64,000 nt of DNA from positions 992,001-1,056,000 of the forward strand of contig CBDCWQ010000022.1 of assembly GCA_965223435.1 (NCBI GenBank), in the 5' to 3' direction. Made by a program: the position numbers and the translations under genes. Shown piece after piece: positions 46,724 through 55,415 of the stretch. Position 1 is the first letter of the stretch. Every line of letters begins with the position of its first letter. This DNA comes from CBDCWQ01 sp965223435 (GTDB lineage: Bacteria; Myxococcota; Kuafuiibacteriia; Kuafuiibacteriales; Kuafuiibacteriaceae). The notes below the pieces were generated by a model, which was given only the letters and a program-made list of their open reading frames with translations, did not search any database and was not told where the DNA came from.

Positions 46724-47158
46724 ATGGATGCAATGCTCGAAAAGGCAAAAAAATTGGCAAAGAAGGCGCACGAGAACCAGACCGATAAAGCGGGAAAACC
46801 GTACCTAGGCCACGCACTCCGGGTGATGGAACAACTCGAAGATCCCGAAGACAAGATCGTCGGTGTCTTGCATGATGCGGTCGAAGACTCCCCGCTTACG
46901 TTGGCCGAACTCGAGGCTGCCGGATTTCCCCGGTCGGTCACCGCTGCGGTTGATGCAATCACCAAACGAGAGGGAGAAGATTATGAGGACTATCTCGGAC
47001 GTGTGATGTCAAACCCGCGGGCGATACGTGTCAAGATTGCTGACATGACGGACAACATGGATATGGGTCGAATCCCTTCGCCGACCGATAAAGATTGGCA
47101 ACGCTTAAGAAAGTATCAGGCCGTCCTTCCGCGCCTCAAAGCTGCGCTTGTTCCTTAG
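46724..47158 (+). CDS. HD-domain phosphohydrolase, SpoT-hydrolase-like (small ppGpp hydrolase type)
   Basis: 144 residues consisting of one HD domain: H30 in YLGHALRV, HD pair H50-D51 in GVLHDAVEDS with E54/D55, and the distal Asp (D107) in VKIADMTDN. The motif spacing matches the hydrolase half of RelA/SpoT and the stand-alone small alarmone hydrolases that cleave (p)ppGpp. A synthetase domain is absent. The substrate is inferred from the family and not certain. No partner synthetase (toxSAS-like) gene adjoins it. It is a single gene, flanked by a 670-base gap and by a convergent ATPase gene. Confidence 0.8.
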   Translation: MDAMLEKAKKLAKKAHENQTDKAGKPYLGHALRVMEQLEDPEDKIVGVLHDAVEDSPLTLAELEAAGFPRSVTAAVDAITKREGEDYEDYLGRVMSNPRAIRVKIADMTDNMDMGRIPSPTDKDWQRLRKYQAVLPRLKAALVP

Positions 47159-47297
47159 CTTGCGGGGCAGCAGGCTCTTTTTAGACCCTGGCTCTGGCGG
47201 GCAAACGTGATTTCTCGGGGACACGGATTGGCCCCTACCTCGTTGCTGGTCGCCTATTCCCGTAGCTTACGCGCATTGATCCGAACATCCTTAAGGC

Positions 47298-48803
47298 CTA
47301 TCGTTGCTTCCAAAACGCCTCGGCATGCACCACCCTGGAGATTGCGCGCTTAAGGGCAGCATTTTGTCTTGCGCCATGGGAGCAAACGAGCACGTTCTCG
47401 AGATGTTTTTCCGTCTTGGTATCCTTCTTGAAAGTATGCATGCGATGCGCCAAGTGCTTTTCATCCTCGTGTGTGAACTCGACTCCGCTGGGCTGATGTT
47501 TCATTTCGCAAAGAGTTATTCGGCCGTCATCGCGATCGAGTACCAAATCGATTTGGCCGCCCTTGATCCCCTTCTGGGCGTTTCCTTGTTTACGCCAAGT
47601 CGTCAGCCGTACGCCAATGGGCGCCAAACCGAGTTCGTGCCGAATTTGCCGAACATGCTGCAGGCAACAGTTTTCGAATGCGTATCCCATGTGGGCTGCA
47701 TACGATTGGCTATTTCGGAATGAAAACCAGTTTTCACGACTCTGCTGCTCAGCCAAAAAACCCCCACGACGGGCTCGGCGAGCAATTTTGGCTTCAAATA
47801 GCAAGAAGGGGTCGATCAAGACAACCCGAGTATTCTTGGGCTTTCCATCCCAATGTTCTAACCGTGCCACGAATCCTGACTCCTCCAGTTCAGTGAGGTA
47901 CTGGTCGATCCTTCCTCCCGATGCGAGCGTCGCTCGGTCAACAATTTCACTGCGCGTCAGTCCGCCCGGATGTTCGCTGAGGCCATCGACAATCTCTTGG
48001 TGGCGCCCGCTTTGCCCAAACAAAGCTCGAAAGAGAAGCCGCTTTTCCTCAACCAAGGGACCGTCGCCAAAACAAATACGACCAATGGCCTGAGCGGGAC
48101 TTTCACCCGCCCGAACCAAGTCGAGATAATAAGGTATTCCCCCCAACGTCAGGTACAGTTCGAGAACCTCGGCTTTCGTCAATGCCATTTCACGCGCATC
48201 AAAATAGGCCTGAACTTGTCCAAGCTGGAACGGCCGTATGTTCATCCGTTCGCTAACTCGATTGTGAAGGCCTCCTTTGTGGTCGATGATATTGCGGATC
48301 ATCCACGAGGCTGCGCTTCCGCAAACCACCAAACGTAGGAATCCAAACTTTCTGAGGCTTGTTTCCCAAGCATGTGCAAGAGCATCCACCAATCCAGATC
48401 GGTGCGTATCGAACCATGGCAGTTCATCAATGAATACACATACAGATTGGGGCGCGTTTTTCGCCACACCGCCCAAGCAACCAGCCAACCCTTCAAACGC
48501 GTCTCGCCAACTTAGTAACGTGGGCACCGGAACAGAGAAGGCCCGTTCGAGAGCACGACGAAAATTATGCAGATGTTCTTGCCGCTTACCGTTGTGTTCA
48601 CCCACCACCGTCATCATCAAATTGGCGTTTCTGGCAAAAAAATTCTCCACAAGAAACGTTTTTCCAACTCGTCTTCGCCCATAGACCGCAATCATCTGTG
48701 CTTGGGGGCGCCCATTGCGATCGGCGAGGGTGGCCCACTCCGGGTCTCGTCCAATGATCGTCTTTTCCAAACCAAAGACCCTGTGCCAAAATCTGGCCTT
48801 CAT
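47298..48803 (-). CDS. AAA-type ATPase with C-terminal DUF234-like nuclease domain
   Basis: 501 residues from ATG 48803 (frame open to ATG 48866). Walker A is YGRRRVGKTFLV and Walker B is VCVFIDELPWF, with sensor-like VVCGSAASWM. A winged-helix segment follows (GGLTRSEIVDRATLASGGRI). The C-terminal part has IDLVLDRDDGRITLCEMKH, a PD-(D/E)xK-type pattern of the DUF234 domain. This ATPase-wHTH-nuclease order is that of the archaeal-type ATPase/DUF234 family, which is scattered by horizontal transfer; its role is unknown, perhaps in mobile-element or defence biology. The shorter start is chosen because the longer one begins 2 bases from a 14-base palindrome. Confidence 0.85.
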   Translation of the reverse strand: MKARFWHRVFGLEKTIIGRDPEWATLADRNGRPQAQMIAVYGRRRVGKTFLVENFFARNANLMMTVVGEHNGKRQEHLHNFRRALERAFSVPVPTLLSWRDAFEGLAGCLGGVAKNAPQSVCVFIDELPWFDTHRSGLVDALAHAWETSLRKFGFLRLVVCGSAASWMIRNIIDHKGGLHNRVSERMNIRPFQLGQVQAYFDAREMALTKAEVLELYLTLGGIPYYLDLVRAGESPAQAIGRICFGDGPLVEEKRLLFRALFGQSGRHQEIVDGLSEHPGGLTRSEIVDRATLASGGRIDQYLTELEESGFVARLEHWDGKPKNTRVVLIDPFLLFEAKIARRARRGGFLAEQQSRENWFSFRNSQSYAAHMGYAFENCCLQHVRQIRHELGLAPIGVRLTTWRKQGNAQKGIKGGQIDLVLDRDDGRITLCEMKHQPSGVEFTHEDEKHLAHRMHTFKKDTKTEKHLENVLVCSHGARQNAALKRAISRVVHAEAFWKQR

Positions 48804-48849
48804 TAATAAATAATAGCGGCCAAAAAATCCATATGAACAGATATTCTGG

Positions 48850-48863
48850 CCACCTATAGGTGG
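48850..48863. promoter_or_regulatory. 14-base perfect palindrome upstream of the ATPase gene
   Basis: CCACCTATAGGTGG lies 47 bases upstream of ATG 48803, in AT-rich DNA that could hold the promoter. Its position suits an autoregulatory operator for the ATPase gene, whose product has a winged-helix segment. Regulation is inferred. Confidence 0.4.
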
Positions 48864-48866
48864 CAT

Positions 48867-49324
48867 GGTGGCGTGGGCAGCCGCTTGGGGAGAACTTCAC
48901 CCCAGTTTTGACGCTCGAACCGTGGGGACCCGTGGGCGCACCTGCACGGCAAACGGTGGCCCGGGCGGCCTGAATGGAGGAACACCGCCCGGACGACCCG
49001 CCCCGAATGAACTCGGAGGGAAAAAGGCCCTACGCGGGGTTCATATCCCAGCCGCCGAGACCAAGGCGGCCGTGGGTACGGACCCAGTCAAGCCAGAAGT
49101 CTAGCCACTTGCGTCGACGTCTTCGCCTTTGCATGGGACCTGGTTTGTCGCTGTTTCCCGCCCTTTTCATGCTTTGGAGGTGTATCGGATCGGTCGTCGC
49201 ACACGCAACTCAATTTCTTTGATACTGGTAGAACCACCTAGGCATTTGGCAAATTAGACCTAAAACCCTTACAGAGAGGTCACGTCCTGACTCGCAGCCC
49301 GAACCGTGGGATGACACCGGGCGG
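48867..49324. other. Intergenic region, no convincing gene
   Basis: About 460 bases between divergent transcription units (ATPase on minus, RDD operon on plus). It is GC-rich in 48900-49100 with Pro/Gly-coding-like frames that match nothing, then more AT-rich from about 49190, where the promoter of the RDD operon may lie. No hairpin, RNA gene or repeat stood out. Confidence 0.4.
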
Positions 49325-50113
49325 GTGATCGCAGCCAGCACCGCACGCGCGTCACAGCGCATCGACACCGAAATCGAGGTCGACACGCCTGAACACCTCG
49401 CCTTCCGCGCCCGAGTCGCCGGGCCCGGAAGGCGGATGTTCGCGTGGACTCTCGACTTCATCGTGCGCGGACTGCTGATCGGGGGCATCGGGGTGCTCGC
49501 CTCCATCGTCTTCGGCAGCCAAGAAGTCCAAGGGATGGGCCAGGGGCTCATCATGGTCACCATGTTTGTCCTCGACTGGGGGTACTTCTTCGTTTCCGAG
49601 ACCACCACGGGAGGGCGGTCGCCGGGCAAAATGGTACTCAAACTGCGCGTGGTGAAGCCTGACGGGCTCCCTATCACGTGGCGGGAGTCACTGCTCCGAA
49701 ATCTCTTGCGGGCTGCAGACCTCGCGTTTTTCCCGCCGTATTTCATCGCCATCGGGCCCATGGTGATGGCCATGGACAGCCGTTTTCGTCGACTCGGTGA
49801 CTTGGTCGCTGGCACCATGGTGGTGGTCGAAGCCCAAAGCCACATCAAACGCACGCCCAAGGTTACCGGGGATACCGAACTCGTGCGCGCGCTTCCCCGC
49901 AACCTCCCACTCGACGAAAACGACCTGGAGGCCATCGAGCTCTTCGTCAGCCGGCAGCAGATCAGCCGAGCGCGCCGTGAAGAACTGGCGGCCATTGTCG
50001 CCCCACTGTACGCGGAACGCCTGCGACTGCCCGAGCCGAAAAACGGGACCAGGTTTTTGACCTCGTTGTGGGTGCGCGCCCAAGAACCGCAACAAGGCGG
50101 CCTGGCCCCGTGA
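49325..50113 (+). CDS. RDD-family membrane protein
   Basis: 262 residues from GTG 49325. The RDD domain spans about residues 35-170: an Arg-Asp start (GRRMFAWTLDFIVRG) and three hydrophobic helices, including MGQGLIMVTMFVLDWGYFF. These are followed by GGRSPGKMVLKLRVV and RFRRLGDLVAGTMVVVEA with the conserved RLGD-LVAG element. The cytoplasmic tail (about 175-262) is charged. It is the first gene of a coupled plus-strand operon: its stop overlaps the SpoIIM-like start as GTGA (50110-50113). RDD next to SpoIIM, DUF4129, DUF4350, MoxR and DUF58 is a recurrent set. The pathway is unresolved, and envelope stress or folding has been proposed for MoxR systems. Confidence 0.9.
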   Translation: MIAASTARASQRIDTEIEVDTPEHLAFRARVAGPGRRMFAWTLDFIVRGLLIGGIGVLASIVFGSQEVQGMGQGLIMVTMFVLDWGYFFVSETTTGGRSPGKMVLKLRVVKPDGLPITWRESLLRNLLRAADLAFFPPYFIAIGPMVMAMDSRFRRLGDLVAGTMVVVEAQSHIKRTPKVTGDTELVRALPRNLPLDENDLEAIELFVSRQQISRARREELAAIVAPLYAERLRLPEPKNGTRFLTSLWVRAQEPQQGGLAP

Positions 50114-51114
50114 AACGCGAACAGCTGGTCGCCGCGCGAAGACCCCGATGGAGACAGCTTGAGAGCCTCCTCCGAGTGGCCGAAAAGCCCCTCGGCGCAC
50201 CTTCTTTGGGGCCTCAAGGCATCCAAGAACTGGCGAGCCTTTACCGCGCGCTCGCGGGGGATCTGATGCGGGTTCGAAGAGACCGTCTGGGTGCCGATCT
50301 CGAACGTTACCTCGATGGACTCGCCAGCCGTGGGCACAATGCCCTTTACGCCCACACCAAAAGTAGCCGTGCGGAAAACTTTGTGGCGCTGGCCCTCGAA
50401 TTCCCGGCTGCACTCCGCCGAAACGCGCGGTTCTTGCTGTTTTCTTCGGTGCTTTTTTTTGGCCCGGTTTTCATCGCCGGGCTTGCCGCCTACGAAAGCG
50501 AGCACTACGCCCTCCAGATTCTGAGCCGCGAGCAACTCGACGCCATGGAGGCCATGCACAAACAAGGCCACGAGCTGGGCCGAGCCGCCGACGAAGACGC
50601 TGCCGCCACCGGCTTTTATATATGGAACAACATCGGCATCGCCTTTCGGTGCTTTGCCACGGGGATCTTCTTCGGCCTCGGCTCGGTGTTCTATCTCGTA
50701 TTCAACGGGCTCAACATCGGCGTCATCTTTGGGCACCTTGCCCGCGTGGGGCAGGGCGAAAACATTTTTAGCTTCGCCGCGACCCACTCCGCATGGGAAC
50801 TCATCGCCATCGTCATCAGCGGAGCCGCCGGACTCCAAATGGGGTACGCCCTTGTCAAAACGTACGGACGCACCCGCCTCGGGCATCTTCAGGCGCATGG
50901 TTTGGAGCTCCTGCGCCAAATCTTCGGCGCCGCGCTCCTGCTGTTCATCGCCGCTTTACTCGAAGCGTGGGTATCGCCCTCCAGCCTGCCCGTGGAGGTC
51001 AAATACGCCTTCGGGTTGGCCGGATGGATTCTGGTACCTGCCTTTTTGGCTCTAGCCGGACGCGGTCGGCCCCCCCCTGTCGATGTGGTCGCCCTGAAGG
51101 AATCTCGGAAGTGA
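50110..51114 (+). CDS. SpoIIM/DUF95-family membrane protein
   Basis: 334 residues from GTG 50110, which overlaps the RDD stop. An upstream start at 50068 is unlikely. A soluble N terminus (about 1-105: ELASLYRALAGDLMRVRRDR) is followed by several membrane helices (FLLFSSVLFFGPVFIAGLAA, IAFRCFATGIFFGLGSVFYL, AWELIAIVISGAAGLQMGYA). FNGLNIGVIFGHL and HSAWELIAI are typical of this family, which is named after the B. subtilis sporulation protein but is common in non-sporeformers. Its stop overlaps the next gene start (GTGA, 51111-51114). Confidence 0.9.
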   Translation: MKREQLVAARRPRWRQLESLLRVAEKPLGAPSLGPQGIQELASLYRALAGDLMRVRRDRLGADLERYLDGLASRGHNALYAHTKSSRAENFVALALEFPAALRRNARFLLFSSVLFFGPVFIAGLAAYESEHYALQILSREQLDAMEAMHKQGHELGRAADEDAAATGFYIWNNIGIAFRCFATGIFFGLGSVFYLVFNGLNIGVIFGHLARVGQGENIFSFAATHSAWELIAIVISGAAGLQMGYALVKTYGRTRLGHLQAHGLELLRQIFGAALLLFIAALLEAWVSPSSLPVEVKYAFGLAGWILVPAFLALAGRGRPPPVDVVALKESRK

Positions 51115-51961
51115 GCGACACCAACACCACCTCATTTGACGCCCGAATCGTGTTGAGAGAGCGCAACCTGGATGAAACCATCGATCTCACGCTGTCCTAT
51201 CTGAGAAGCGCTTTCAAAGACTTCGTGCGGCCCATTCTCTTAAGCTCGGGCTCCGCATTGGCGGTGACCCTCACACTTGGGCTGTGGCTCGACCTTCACT
51301 GGGGTCAGCGAATAGCGCTTGCGATCTTCGCAACCTCGGTCTCAGAGCGGATGATTACCGTCCACGCCGGTCAGCACCTTTTCCGGAACCATGGGTCCAT
51401 CGCAATGACCGCTAAGACGGTGCTTCGCCACCTTCCTGCCGTCCCTTGCGTACACCTTTGTGGCCACGCTGGCCCTGTGGCCCATGCTGCTCACCAATTT
51501 CGAGGAACCAACTTTGGATTTGGCTTGGCGCTTCGTTCAGCCTTTTGTGGTTCTTCGCCATGGCCACAAAAATCCACTCACTCGAGATCCTCCCTCCTCG
51601 AGCATGTGCCCCCTCAGCCGGGTTTTTTAGAAGAGCCAACCTCTTACTGCACGACCATTTTCCTCGCGCCATCGGGCTTTGTGTGACCCTCATCGTGCTC
51701 CGAGGGCTGATCATTCTCCTGGTTTTCTCGCTCACCATGTTCCTGATGGGCTTTGTGCTACAGTTCGAGGGCGTCTTCAAAGGGCTGCTGCAGTGGACGC
51801 TGCTGTGCGGATATATTCTTTCGGGACCATACATCGCAGTCCTTCGTTTGTTCGACTACGTCGACGCCCGAACCCGACAAGAAGGCTGGGATATCCAAGT
51901 CCGGTTTCATGCCATCGCCCAGCACGCCCGCGAAGAACGCCGACTTCGTTTCTTGCCCTAG
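51111..51961 (+). pseudogene. Multi-helix membrane protein of the RDD-MoxR operon, broken by two frame changes
   Basis: Starts at GTG 51111 (GTGA overlap). The first frame runs sensibly to about 51420 (LDETIDLTLSYLRSAFKDFV, LTLGLWLDLHWGQRIALAIF). From about 51427 coding moves to a second frame (ATFLPSLAYTFVATLALWPM, LTNFEEPTLDLAWRFVQP). From about 51530 it moves to a third (LWFFAMATKIHSLE, AIGLCVTLIVLRGLIILLVF), ending at 51961 with RLFDYVDARTRQEGWDIQVR. Joined, it gives about 280 residues with four or more membrane helices, as expected for this slot in the operon. The breaks may be sequencing indels. Confidence 0.65.
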
Positions 51962-51963
51962 GA

Positions 51964-52781
51964 ATGTGCCCCGATGCGATGTCTCAGCCCCCCTCAGCCC
52001 CGTTTTTTTGGCCATCATCGCCAGCCAAGAGCCCATCGATGCCCATCAGGCAGCCGAGCAGGCGCACGCCGAGCGCCACGAAGAATTCGGGCGGGCTTCG
52101 TATCTTTTCTGCCACGACCCCGACTTTGGCAAACAAGGGACCATGGGCGCAGACTTTTGCGCCATTTTCGATGAGGCCAGTTTCGAGGTCTGTCCCCGCC
52201 CCCCCGACAAAGCTGCCCCTGGGTTGCCCCAAAACACACCGGGACCACGTGGAAACGCATTGTGCGGCCTCGAGGCGCGACCATCAGCCTTCCAAAATTA
52301 CCCCAAGAGTTGGGATTACTCATCTTGGGCATCGCGGTGCGCATGCATTGTCGGCTGGATCCTGCGGACGATTCTTGCACAGCGGTGGGCCAGCGACCAC
52401 CACGGTGATCCTGAAGAAGACATCGAGCCCAGTGGCCCAGAACCCGGCAAAATTGCCCCAACCGTCGGCCACGGCACCTGCTGCGGTTGGCCGAAGAAGC
52501 AAGCCAACGGGGGTGATCGCGTGGAAGCGGTGACCTTCCTCCATCTTGCGGTGCTTCGCTATCTCGATGACACCGGGCTCGCGCGCTTTCACCCTTCCAA
52601 GACCAACGGCGACTACCTGAGGGGGGTGCGTCCTCATCGATCGGTATTCAACGTCCTTCGGGGGGGTCGCCCGACAGTCGGAACGACCTTCGTTTCGGAG
52701 ACGGTCAGGTCGATGCAAACGATCTCGGCACGTCGCTTCACCAAACCAAAGCCCTCCTTGAGGCAGCCGACGAGCGCGTGA
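51964..52781 (+). pseudogene. DUF4129-type protein of the operon, several frame changes
   Basis: Protein-like stretches occur in turn in all three frames. They include a signal-like start and SQEPIDAHQAAEQAHAERHE, then ISLPKLPQELGLLILGIAV (membrane helix), then DRVEAVTFLHLAVLRYLDD with FHPSKTNGDYLRGV. This last piece is the most diagnostic DUF4129 piece (helical hairpin before the Asn-x-Glu/Asp-Tyr motif). FGDGQVDANDLGTSLHQTKA follows in yet another frame. Runs of C or G (for example around 51990, 52200, 52620 and 52660) lie near the breaks. Either the gene is decaying or the consensus has homopolymer errors. The end is placed at the GTGA overlap with the next gene, but this is uncertain. Confidence 0.5.
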
Positions 52782-54225
52782 CCGCCACCGCGGGCGCCCG
52801 AACGCTTGTGTTGGCTTTTGGCTTGCTTGCGTGGACCAGCGCAACCTCGGGCTGCGGAGAACCGGGACCAGACCCCGCCTATGACAGCCACGCCCCAACG
52901 GGAATGGCCGCCTTCCCTAGGCTCCTGCGCGCCGCAGGAATCGACGTCACGGTGCATCGCGGTTCGGTGGCTGATATGCCCCAGGACACCCAAGTGGTGG
53001 TCTTGCGCACCTCCGGGACCGATCCCAAGAAAATGGCAAAATCTCTTCGTTTTGATCCCTTCCTCGAAGACGAATTGTCCCCTGGTGGTCATCGACGACC
53101 ATTGGCAGTCCGAACTCTTCTTATCGACCACCTCTACGGTGCCTTCAGCGTACCCAAAGCACCAAGTCCTCGGACAAAGCGACCAAGGTCGAAAACGGAG
53201 GAGACCCAACGGCCTCTACAAAAACCAAGGCTGCCCAAAGACTCAAAGTGGTCATCGACGAACAGGTGCAGTGCAGTCAAAATCTCCGGACTCTGACTTC
53301 CACGGCCTACCCCCATCAAGATTTGCGACTTCCTCAAGGGCGCCTGATCGGATGGGATCAAACGATCCGAACGTCTACAACCTCGACCTACCGATATCAC
53401 CTGGCTCCGTTGCTCATCGACCACAACCCTCCGAAAAAACACGCCCCCCCATCGCGGACAGATGGGCGCGGCAACCGGGTTCACCCTCCTTCTTTAGACC
53501 CCCAGGCGCCCAGCGCGTCGGGCACCAACGAAACGCCCAAAGATCCACTGTACGCTATGGCCTACGCGGTAGACCCACTCGATGATGACAACCAGCTCCA
53601 CGGTTGCCTCTACGTCTTCTCAGACCGAGATCTGTTTACCAATGCATCCCTGGTGAGGCCAGAGAACGCAGCTTTTTTGGCTGCTTTTTTTGCGGCCTTG
53701 GCTCCTTCACGAAAAGTCGTGATCTTCGACCGATACCAAGGGTGGGAGGAAGAATTGATCCCCGACAAGCCCGACCCTTCAAACACCTTGGTGGCATCCA
53801 ACTTGCTTCCCCTACTCGCTCAGGGAATGGTGACCCTCGTGCTCTTTTACATGTTGGTCGGAGCCGCCTTTGGCCCCCTTCGAGACCCCGTCCAAAAAAA
53901 CCACAAAGCCTTTGTGGCCCATGTTGAGGCCATCGGCCGACAGTACGCACGAACCGGCGAAGCCGGTGTAGGCCACGCTGCCCAGTCATTGGCCAGACTG
54001 GTCATGAGCAGAAACCGTGGCCTCACGCCGGGAGGTCCCGAGAAAGGCTGGGAAGAACTTGCAAAAAACCTGGCCAAAAAGAACCATCTTGGTGAAAAGG
54101 AAGTTCGAGCCGCACTCAGGCTCGGGATAGAAGGGCATGAAATTCCAACCGATCGCCTCCTTCGCGTCCTCTCGCGACTCCTCGGCCGAACGCACAAGAA
54201 GCGAAACAGCAAGAAAGGCAAGTGA
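52778..54225 (+). pseudogene. DUF4350-type lipoprotein/membrane protein, two frame changes
   Basis: Start GTG 52778. The first frame gives a signal peptide with lipobox-like TSGC, then YDSHAPTGMAAFPRLLRAAG, VTVHRGSVADMP and TQVVVLRTSG, the usual DUF4350 opening. Near 53080 coding moves to a second frame (LVVIDDHWQSELFLST) and near 53165 to a third (AQRLKVVIDEQVQCSQNLRT), which stays open to 54225 with LYVFSDRDLFTNASLVRPEN, a membrane helix (LLPLLAQGMVTLVLFYMLVG) and a basic cytoplasmic tail. The joined protein has about 480 residues. Its stop overlaps moxR as GTGA, so the operon is otherwise in order. Confidence 0.65.
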
Positions 54226-55415
54226 CCCGTTCCTACGTGGGATACGATATGCAACTAAGAGAAGTCCATCAGCTCTTTGAAGCCATCCAAAGCGAGGCTC
54301 GCCGGGCCTTTGTAGGGCAAGAAGAAGCCCTCGAAAGTGTGCTCGTCGCCATGCTGGCCCGGGGACATGTCCTCATTGAAGGCGTTCCGGGCGTCGGCAA
54401 GACCTTGCTGGTACGCACCTTGAGCCACGTGCTGGGCTGCCACTCTCGGCGTATCCAGTTTACACCGGACCTCATGCCCTCCGATGTCACTGGCTCATCC
54501 TTGTACAACGCAGCCAAGGGCGTGTTCGAATTCAAACACGGTCCGGTATTCACCCATCTGCTTTTGGCCGACGAAGTGAACCGGGCTCCGGCCAAAACTC
54601 AAGCGGCGATGCTCGAGGCCATGTCTGAGCGCTCGGTCACCATCGAGGGCGTCACGCACCCGCTGCCCGATCCTTTTTTTGTACTGGCAACCCAAAACCC
54701 TCTCGAAAGCGCGGGGACCTACGCGTTGCCCGAGGCGCAGCTCGATCGCTTTCTTTTTAAGATCCTTATCGATCATCCGTCCATCGAGGTCGAAAAAGAA
54801 TTGCTCCGAAACGTTCGAGACGGATTCGATGCCTCAAATCTTGAGGCCATACAGCTCAAGCAGGTCGCAGACCCGAGGGCGATTCTGTCGATGCGCAGCG
54901 CCATCCAGACGGCCCGGGTCGATGAAGAAATCATTCAATACATCGCTGAGCTCGTCTCCCACACCCGCAAACATCGAGCGGTGCAAATCGGAGCATCACC
55001 GAGGGCGGCTATTGCGCTCTTGCAGACCGCGCGGGTGGAGGCGGCAATCCAAGGTCGCGACTTCGTGGTCCCCGATGATGTCAAGACCCATGGCAAAAAC
55101 GTCCTCAGACACCGCATTATCCTTCAGCCCGACGCCGAAATCGAAGGTGTCAACGCCGATGAAGTCGTGGATGCGGTCCTTCACGAAACCAAAGTACCAG
55201 GCATGGCCGCCCCAAGCAGGCAACAAGCGCAACCCCAAGGTCGTTTTAGTACCTTTCGGGACCACCCCGTCCCCACTTCGGACCGACAACCCACAGACCC
55301 CGCTCCATCAGCCCCCTCCCGGCCAGCGCAAGCCCCCGCCGGATCGGGGCGAGCCCGCGCCGCCGGCATGGATCCAGACACCATTCCCCCAACCGGACCC
55401 GGCCCTCTCAAATGA
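54222..55415 (+). CDS. MoxR-family AAA+ ATPase
   Basis: 397 residues from GTG 54222. AAA_3 motifs: AFVGQEEALESVLVAML, Walker A GVPGVGKT, PSDVTGSSLYN, Walker B LLLADEVNRAPAKTQAAMLE, and sensor ATQNPLESAGTYALPEAQLD followed by DRFLFKI. A lid domain follows (SHTRKHRAVQIGASPRAAIA, VPDDVKTHGKNVLRHRI). The last 60 residues form a Pro/Ala/Arg-rich low-complexity tail that most MoxR proteins lack. MoxR ATPases act as chaperone-like partners of the DUF58/VWA protein encoded next; the pair overlaps by 4 bases (ATGA, 55412-55415). Confidence 0.95.
   Translation: MTRSYVGYDMQLREVHQLFEAIQSEARRAFVGQEEALESVLVAMLARGHVLIEGVPGVGKTLLVRTLSHVLGCHSRRIQFTPDLMPSDVTGSSLYNAAKGVFEFKHGPVFTHLLLADEVNRAPAKTQAAMLEAMSERSVTIEGVTHPLPDPFFVLATQNPLESAGTYALPEAQLDRFLFKILIDHPSIEVEKELLRNVRDGFDASNLEAIQLKQVADPRAILSMRSAIQTARVDEEIIQYIAELVSHTRKHRAVQIGASPRAAIALLQTARVEAAIQGRDFVVPDDVKTHGKNVLRHRIILQPDAEIEGVNADEVVDAVLHETKVPGMAAPSRQQAQPQGRFSTFRDHPVPTSDRQPTDPAPSAPSRPAQAPAGSGRARAAGMDPDTIPPTGPGPLK

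Noticed and set aside
49210..50919. 569-residue open frame on the minus strand
   Set aside because: It is fully antisense to the RDD and SpoIIM genes, whose motifs and GTGA overlap are convincing. Low-complexity Ser/Arg composition marks it as a shadow.
51679..52533. 284-residue plus-strand frame between the membrane protein and DUF4129
   Set aside because: Only its edges coincide with coding-like sequence. The DUF4129 motifs lie in other frames, so it was treated as part of the frame-broken genes and not as a separate gene.
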